The notes under the pieces were generated by a model. The model had not been told where the DNA came from, did not search any database, and saw nothing but the letters and a program-made list of their open reading frames with translations. A program made the translations under genes and the position numbers. 64,000 bases of DNA from Oehlia diaphana (taxonomy: Eukaryota > Glomeromycota > Glomeromycetes > Glomerales > Glomeraceae): NCBI GenBank assembly GCA_003833135.1, contig QZLH01000024.1, forward strand, positions 181,597-245,596. The letters are read 5' to 3'. Within the stretch, counting starts at the first letter, position 1. Each line of letters begins with the position of its first letter. Positions 58,446 to 64,000 of this stretch are shown in pieces.

Positions 58446-60094
58446 TTTTTTTTTTTTTTTGATTGAAAAAAAAAAGAATTGTTGTTAAATTTTTTTTTAT
58501 TTTTTTTTTTTGGATTCTTTTGTGAAAGGTCGTTAATGTTAGATTCCTCTCTTAAATAATTTATATCATACTAATTTCTTAGGCTTTGAATACGCGAATT
58601 CTTTGGGCGTTTACTTATTTGACTAAGTTGTATAAGCGAAAAACCGAGCCATTTGACAAAAATTTCCAAATTTAGGATATTAATTGCCAAAAAAAAGATT
58701 ATGGTTTGTTGATTTTCAACAATTTTTCATGATTTATTTTTTTATTTTTTTTTTTAAAATACAAAAATGTCAATCAAGTTGTAATCCAAAAAGTCATATG
58801 CGTAATACGCATTTGATATAAATAATTATATAATTATTATTTTACTATCTGTAAAAGGGTTAGAATAAAATTTAAATTTATATCTCGTGGCAAATATTCA
58901 TGAAACACAACTTAAAACTCCCCCTAACTCCAACCTAAAATCTTAACTCATTTAGGAGAGATTGATAAATTATTTTCAAAATTTAATTGTTTAAAAAAAA
59001 ATTATTCCCAATGGCAATATAGCCTTTTGGTATTACAAAAAAAAAAAATATATCAAATAATTTTCATTAAAAAAAACCAATCATTTATAAAGTTACCGAT
59101 TTACTTAATTCTAAAAAAATTTAAAATTATTTCTTAATCGGTAATTTAATTTTTTATGTATTACTTTTGTCTCCATGTTTTGACTTAAAACTGTATGTCA
59201 AACTAAATCCCTCATTTTCATTAACAATGATAAGCAAAAATGTCTCATTAGGATCCTTTGATAGAAAGATTTCTATATTAAAGTTTACACTTTGTGTAAA
59301 TTATGGGGGCTGTTTTACAGTTCGAGTATATTAATAAAAATAATAATTATTATATATGATTATATTACACAAATTTGTACATTATTTCACAAAAGACAAA
59401 GGTTTATGCAAGATTAGGGTTAATAAATAAAAGCTTATGAATTTTAATTTTAATGAATTTAATAAATTTGTATAAGCTTAAATTTAAATCGACCTAAAAT
59501 GTATCGGTCGGTTTATAATGAAAATCCGGCTAAACCTTCCAATGTTTTACAACATTAATTTTTTATCATATCTTTATATAATCTCTTAAAATTCGGTAAT
59601 TAACGGAATCCAATCAATGATTTATTTGTTCTTTTTCGAAAAAAAAAATATATATATATTTTTAATTCATAAATTCTTTAAAAATTATTTCTTTTTTTTT
59701 TTTTTATTCTTATTCCGTCTTGGAATTTTCCTTCGCTGTTGTACTTAATAATATTGTATAACGATACTTCTCTTAATTCGATGTTATTTTAAATAGTGAC
59801 ACAAAATGGGAGTTATTCAATGCTTACACTACATTGGTGCGAAGATCGTACTATCGATAAAATACGATAAACATATTAAATACCTTTAATCTACATGTAT
59901 CCATTCGGTGGACATTGCCGCAATTATTAAAAATTTTCGGAATCAAGTTACCCAAAAAGTGATTTATTATCTGTTAGCCTTTTGTGTAACTTTGTTATAA
60001 TCTATTGATTTTCATCTAAATTTTTTTTTTTTTTTTCCTAGTTTTCTTTTATCTTTTTAATATCTTTAATAAAAGTTAAACCGAAAAAGAAAAA
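58446..60094. other. Intergenic between cupredoxin and acetyltransferase genes
   Basis: Promoter region of both divergent genes. It is AT-rich, with homopolymers. No conserved motif or gene was seen. Confidence 0.4.
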
Positions 60095-60921
60095 ATGTCA
60101 GTTAATGATAATTATGATTTTAATTTCATTCTAGAATCTGTTACATTAACAGGAAAAAGGATTCGCCTTGAACCATTAATTGTATGTACAATTATATTTA
60201 ATTTAATTTTTTTTTTTTTTTTTTTCTGTTTTTTGAATAATTAAAAATTACTAATTATGAAATATATATTATAAAGCCATCCGTTCATGCAAAAGAATTG
60301 TATGAGGTTTCACATGTAAATCCCGAATCGAGAAAAGTTTTTGATTATCTTCCGTATGGTCCATTTAATACTTATCAAGAATTTTTGAACTTTTTAAATG
60401 GTCCAAACATTAAAGGAGATAATCATACAATTTTATTTTGTATTATTGATATCGTTTCCGAGAAGAAGATCGGAATTGTTGGGTAAAAGTATTTACTATA
60501 TTAAATAATCATTATAATATCACACAAGTATAACAAGTATATTAAATTTTTTTTTTTTTTTTTTTTTATAGTTATTTAGATACTCAACCAATTCATAAAA
60601 AAATTGAAATTGGTCATATATGGATCATACCATCATTTCAACGAACATATGCTAATACAGAAACAAATTTTCTTTTATTACAATATGTATTTGAATCTCT
60701 TAAATATCTTAGAGTTACATGGAAATGTCATTCTAATAATATTAATTCACGTAAATCTGCTGAAAGATTAGGTTATAAATTTGAAGGAACTTTAAGAAAT
60801 CATTATTTAATTAAAAAAATTATTAATGGTATTGAAATTATTGATAAAAGAAATTCTGATTTTTTATCAATTATAGATAGTGAATGGGAGGATGTAAAAA
60901 AAAATTTATTAGAAAAATTAA

Positions 60922-60926
<5 letters not shown>
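60095..60926 (+). CDS. GNAT-family N-acetyltransferase (RimJ/RimL-like)
   Basis: Transfers acetyl from acetyl-CoA to an amine; substrate unknown. Rebuilt exons: 60095-60181, 60277-60482, 60572-60926, totalling 648 nt and 215 aa. The layout matches the RimJ/RimL branch: beta-1 (LTGKRIRLEPLI), a helix (VHAKELYEVSHV), the FLNG region, then IGIVGYLDTQPIHKKIEIGHIWIIPSFQRTYANTE, where the EIGHIWIIPSFQRT stretch corresponds to the strand and Q/R-x-x-G/A acetyl-CoA loop. The C-terminus VTWKCHSNNINSRKSAERLGYKFEGTLR is the hallmark N-x2-S-x4-E-x-LGF-x-x-EG block. The stop codon is inside a TAA repeat (see findings). Confidence 0.88.

Positions 60927-60986
<60 letters not shown>
60923..60986. repeat. 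(TAA)n microsatellite
   Basis: About 20 uninterrupted TAA units beginning at the acetyltransferase stop codon, followed by two degenerate GATAATAATAA units. The first unit in frame is the natural stop, with many back-up stops behind it. Confidence 0.95.
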
Positions 60987-60988
<2 letters not shown>

Positions 60989-62146
60989 GATAATAATAAC
61001 TGATAATAATAATATTTTATAAATAATAATAATAGTTTATTTTATAACTTTTGTGTAATATTGATATGTGTAATAAAATAAATAAATAAAAATTTGAGCA
61101 AATTTTTTTTTCGTGTAAAAAAATTGATAAGGTTTGTCGTACTTTCGTACTTGTGAATTTTTTTTAATGAAGTGTACAAGACGAAAATCTTTTAAGTTTT
61201 CTTAAAATTCGCTATTTCAAATATTAGAGACCCAACGTAATTAAACGCGCGTGACATCAGAATTTCGAACTTTAAAGAAAATATGATAAAATTGTAGTCG
61301 AAATCTATTTATTCTTATTCCCAAAGTGAAAGAATTCTTTTCTTTTCAATTTAAAATTATTTAAAAAAGTATAATTACAGAACATCGATAAATTTGAATG
61401 ATAGAAAAAACCCAAATGTGAAACCTCACTATTACTTAATGTTTACAAAAGCAAACTTGATGTACAAATATTCTTATTCGAAAACGGTAAATTATAATAA
61501 AAAATTATATTGCGCCTAATTCGGTTTTCCGTGATTTTTTTCGTAATGCTCCGTGAATTACCATTAAATTATTGTGTTCTCCTGCATCTTGAAATCTTCT
61601 TCAAAGTTCTCCTATAAGGTTATTCGCTCCGAAAGACCTAAACTACCTAAACTCGAATTTTCGATTCGTAATTCGCTTCACAGATTTCTATGTACAACTT
61701 ACATGGTTATATACTCAAAAATGTCATTATCGGTTTAACGGAACTGTTATTAGTAAAAGTTCCGGAAACTAACTGTATCTACGGTACACAATCACAATAA
61801 TCATGTGTTTAAAGAGCGTTTCACAAAAATAAGCTTATGCAATGAGGTTTTTTCGTATTTTCTGATATCTATTAGTAATAACCCAATATAAATTTCATTA
61901 TAGTAGTGAAATATTATACAACACAATATGAAATCAATTTATGAATATCATTCTCAGATGATAAGCTACCAACGAACACACTAATGACGACAGCAAGGAC
62001 GATTAAATTTTATCGCTAAAGTCTATTAGATAAATGAAGAAAACGAGAAAACTATAGATTATTTGTGTAAAAATCTCTGCAACGAATTATAAATAATAAA
62101 CAATCAAATCAAATCAAATCATACCCCTTTTTCACGTCTAACTGAT
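60987..62146. other. Intergenic, nothing recognised
   Basis: AT-rich with no supported gene, RNA or repeat. Confidence 0.4.
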
Positions 62147-62344
62147 TTAGATAAGCCATTTTATCTTCATTTCTATTGATATTGTAAGCGATTCTTCGGG
62201 CAAACTGTTACGAATCTTTTGTAGTTCTTCCGATAAATTTGGTGTGGGTGTTTCAGAAGGTATAGAAGATGCATTACTTCTAGAGAATATTGTTGTTTTA
62301 GTAAATATAAATAAAAAACTTATCCACATTATTATTATCCACAT
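62147..62344 (-). CDS. Small ORF, possible membrane-anchored microprotein
   Basis: A 65-codon frame with a hydrophobic N-terminus (MWIIIMWISFLFIFTK), then Ser/Pro/Thr-rich and amphipathic segments. ATG is the first codon. The (TAATAATAA)-like leader just upstream is AT-rich. There is no family resemblance. It may be a genuine short membrane protein or chance; confidence is low. Confidence 0.25.
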   Translation of the reverse strand: MWIIIMWISFLFIFTKTTIFSRSNASSIPSETPTPNLSEELQKIRNSLPEESLTISIEMKIKWLI

Positions 62345-64000
62345 TATTATTATTATTATCGACTATGACAATGAAACCATAATAGTGACACGTGACACGT
62401 AACATAACTGTGCGGGAAAATTCTTGCCGAATGCTGTGTCATTTACCATTGTAACATCAACAATCTTATTATTAAAATTCTATTCCACGTGACCACAAGA
62501 AAAATAATTTTGGGAGAGTTTAATTAAGGTTATATGTCAGTCTATTAGATCATGCTGAAGTCAACACCCAAGGGGGAGCAATCCTAGCCTGGACTACCAA
62601 TCTTCTTCGTTAGCCCCATTCCACTGCTGTGATGACTATGTTTCCACTAGTCAGTCCGATCTAACAAAGGATGGGTCCAGTTGGATTTTGTACATTTAGT
62701 AGAGAACAATATTCATATATGTTTTTTTTTAATTCATACTGTTTTCATATCTTACAATGTATCTGCCTTTCAAAAGTAAAAATAAAAATAAAATAAATAA
62801 ATAAAAAATAGATTTTGACGGACTGATATTTTTTTATTAATGGCTAAACAATTGATATTTTTTTTTTTATTGGTTAAATATGACTACAAATTAATCCTTT
62901 AATTATAAGTTATTGAATATTGAGCTTTGCAACAATTAATATCACAATTACTAACCAATGATAGCAGCCACAGAATGCTAGAATTTTATTTTTAAAAGTT
63001 TAGACAATGATGGGAGCTATACAAGTTTGTGGGTAAAGCCCTAACAAAAGAATCAGAATGCTAGAATTGAAAATAATGATATATATTATCATGTGACTTT
63101 TTAGCTTAATTATAGCATAATTATGCTTATTTTTGATTTTTTAAAAATAATCAATTATATTTAATATTTGGAGCACGATACTTTAATTATACTTTTTGTG
63201 TGACTGACGCAATAACTATTATACTAGGAAAATGGAAACCATTGAGAATCCATCGTTTAAACACTAAATAGTGGTTACAAAATGTGACAAAGTATTACAA
63301 AATATGTTGCTAAAAATAAAGTGTTACAAAAAATGTGATACAAACATAAAAGGAAATAAGCAGAGGCTAAATTATAGTAATGTAAGTGGAAGAAAAGAAA
63401 AATGCATAGGTTAAACCAGTACTACAAATTTATTTAGTTCTGTACAATAATAGTCCTTCATTACACTCTGGACAATAATAAGCAACTGTGCCATGAAATT
63501 AATAAAAGCCCTATTCATTTCTGGTCAGTTGCATTTTTTAGTCAGATTTTGTTATACAAAAATTAACCAATAAAATTTTTTTATTTTTGATCGCAAATTG
63601 AACTGCTTTAGATTGAAATTTAGTTCAAACTCCTTTATATTGATATATATTTTTAAATGTCACCTAAACAGAAATTATTAGTGTGTTTGATTAAAAGACA
63701 TCCTCCAAAAAAATTGGACTAAAGTTCAGAAAATAGTTGCGTTATACAAACTGATCAGCCCAATTAAAATTAGCTTAAATCTAAGAATGATTATGGTTCA
63801 GTGAACCGCGGTTTGAACTGAGTCAACTCGACTTATGGTTCAGTTTGCTCGTACCTTAAATTGAATCGCAGAATTATGATTCAGTTCAAGTTGACTCAGT
63901 TCAAACTGAACTGAACTGAACTGAGAATTGTATTTAATGATTATGTAATATCACTATCTCTTTAAAGGTAAATCATTAAAATTAATTATTAATTTAACAG
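62345..64000. other. Intergenic with one hairpin
   Basis: A somewhat GC-richer stretch at about 62555-62700 has no recognised identity. The inverted repeat at 63811-63906 is listed separately. No gene is supported up to the window end. Confidence 0.4.
63811..63906. repeat. Inverted repeat with perfect 18-bp arms
   Basis: GTTTGAACTGAGTCAACT (63811-63828) and its reverse complement (63889-63906) flank about 60 bp. Outside the arms the similarity extends imperfectly (CAGTGAACC and TGAACTGAACTG). The loop repeats TTATGGTTCAG and ATTATGATTCAG-like words. It may be an end of a decayed DNA transposon. Confidence 0.8.

Noticed and set aside
1..64000. CRISPR arrays, prokaryotic operons, rRNA genes
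   Set aside because: None seen. Spliceosomal introns and eukaryotic gene families show this is fungal nuclear DNA.

Overview
The window looks like nuclear DNA of an arbuscular mycorrhizal fungus, most likely Rhizophagus (Glomeromycotina). The reasons are very AT-rich intergenic DNA with long A/T homopolymers, intron-dense genes with short GT-AG introns (about 40-190 nt), a kinase with the Cys-rich N-terminal region typical of the expanded Rhizophagus kinase family, a decayed member of a lineage-expanded gene family, a fungal RAS-type adenylyl cyclase, and many small inverted-repeat elements. The species call is inference from gene content. No database search was run.

Layout. 1-7.4 kb: the 3' part of a probable pseudokinase, a broken trihelix/SANT-like gene, a coiled-coil protein with an N-myristoylation signature, a secreted Cys-rich protein interrupted by two in-frame stops, and the Arp2/3 subunit ARPC5. 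7.8-14.2 kb (minus): a complete adenylyl cyclase rebuilt from 11 exons (1757 aa). 15.0-16.6 kb: a dead Tc1/mariner transposase with four nonsense codons, and a TA-flanked MITE. 16.6-22.1 kb: an extremely AT-rich, gene-free stretch holding a 757-bp inverted-repeat element. 22.1-32.2 kb: a dense run of housekeeping genes: NOP56 (box C/D snoRNP), a PX-domain protein, a mitochondrial-type PPR protein and SDS22 (PP1 regulator). 33-39.5 kb: a MITE, a hypothetical protein, a sequencing gap of 645 N, and a 708-aa disordered protein carrying three copies of a motif I do not recognise. 41-47.6 kb: a FAR-17a/AIG1-like membrane protein, a relic resembling the C-terminus of D5/P4-type primase-helicases, an ArsC-like thioredoxin-fold protein, an intron-containing tRNA-Ile(UAU), and a type II membrane fucosyltransferase-like protein. 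47.6-55.9 kb: a gene-poor zone with tandem repeats, a MITE and a decayed family member. 56.0-61 kb: two neighbouring small blue-copper (cupredoxin) secretory proteins and a GNAT acetyltransferase. 61-64 kb: little recognisable apart from a small ORF and a hairpin.

How the genes work together. There is no operon logic; neighbours are functionally independent. Signalling genes (adenylyl cyclase, SDS22, kinase-like protein) and secretory or cell-surface genes (two cupredoxins, fucosyltransferase-like protein, Cys-rich protein) recur. Exon models marked as rebuilt were assembled by hand from splice signals and continuous reading frame. For every complete multi-exon model the summed exon length is a multiple of three, an internal check that does not replace RNA evidence.
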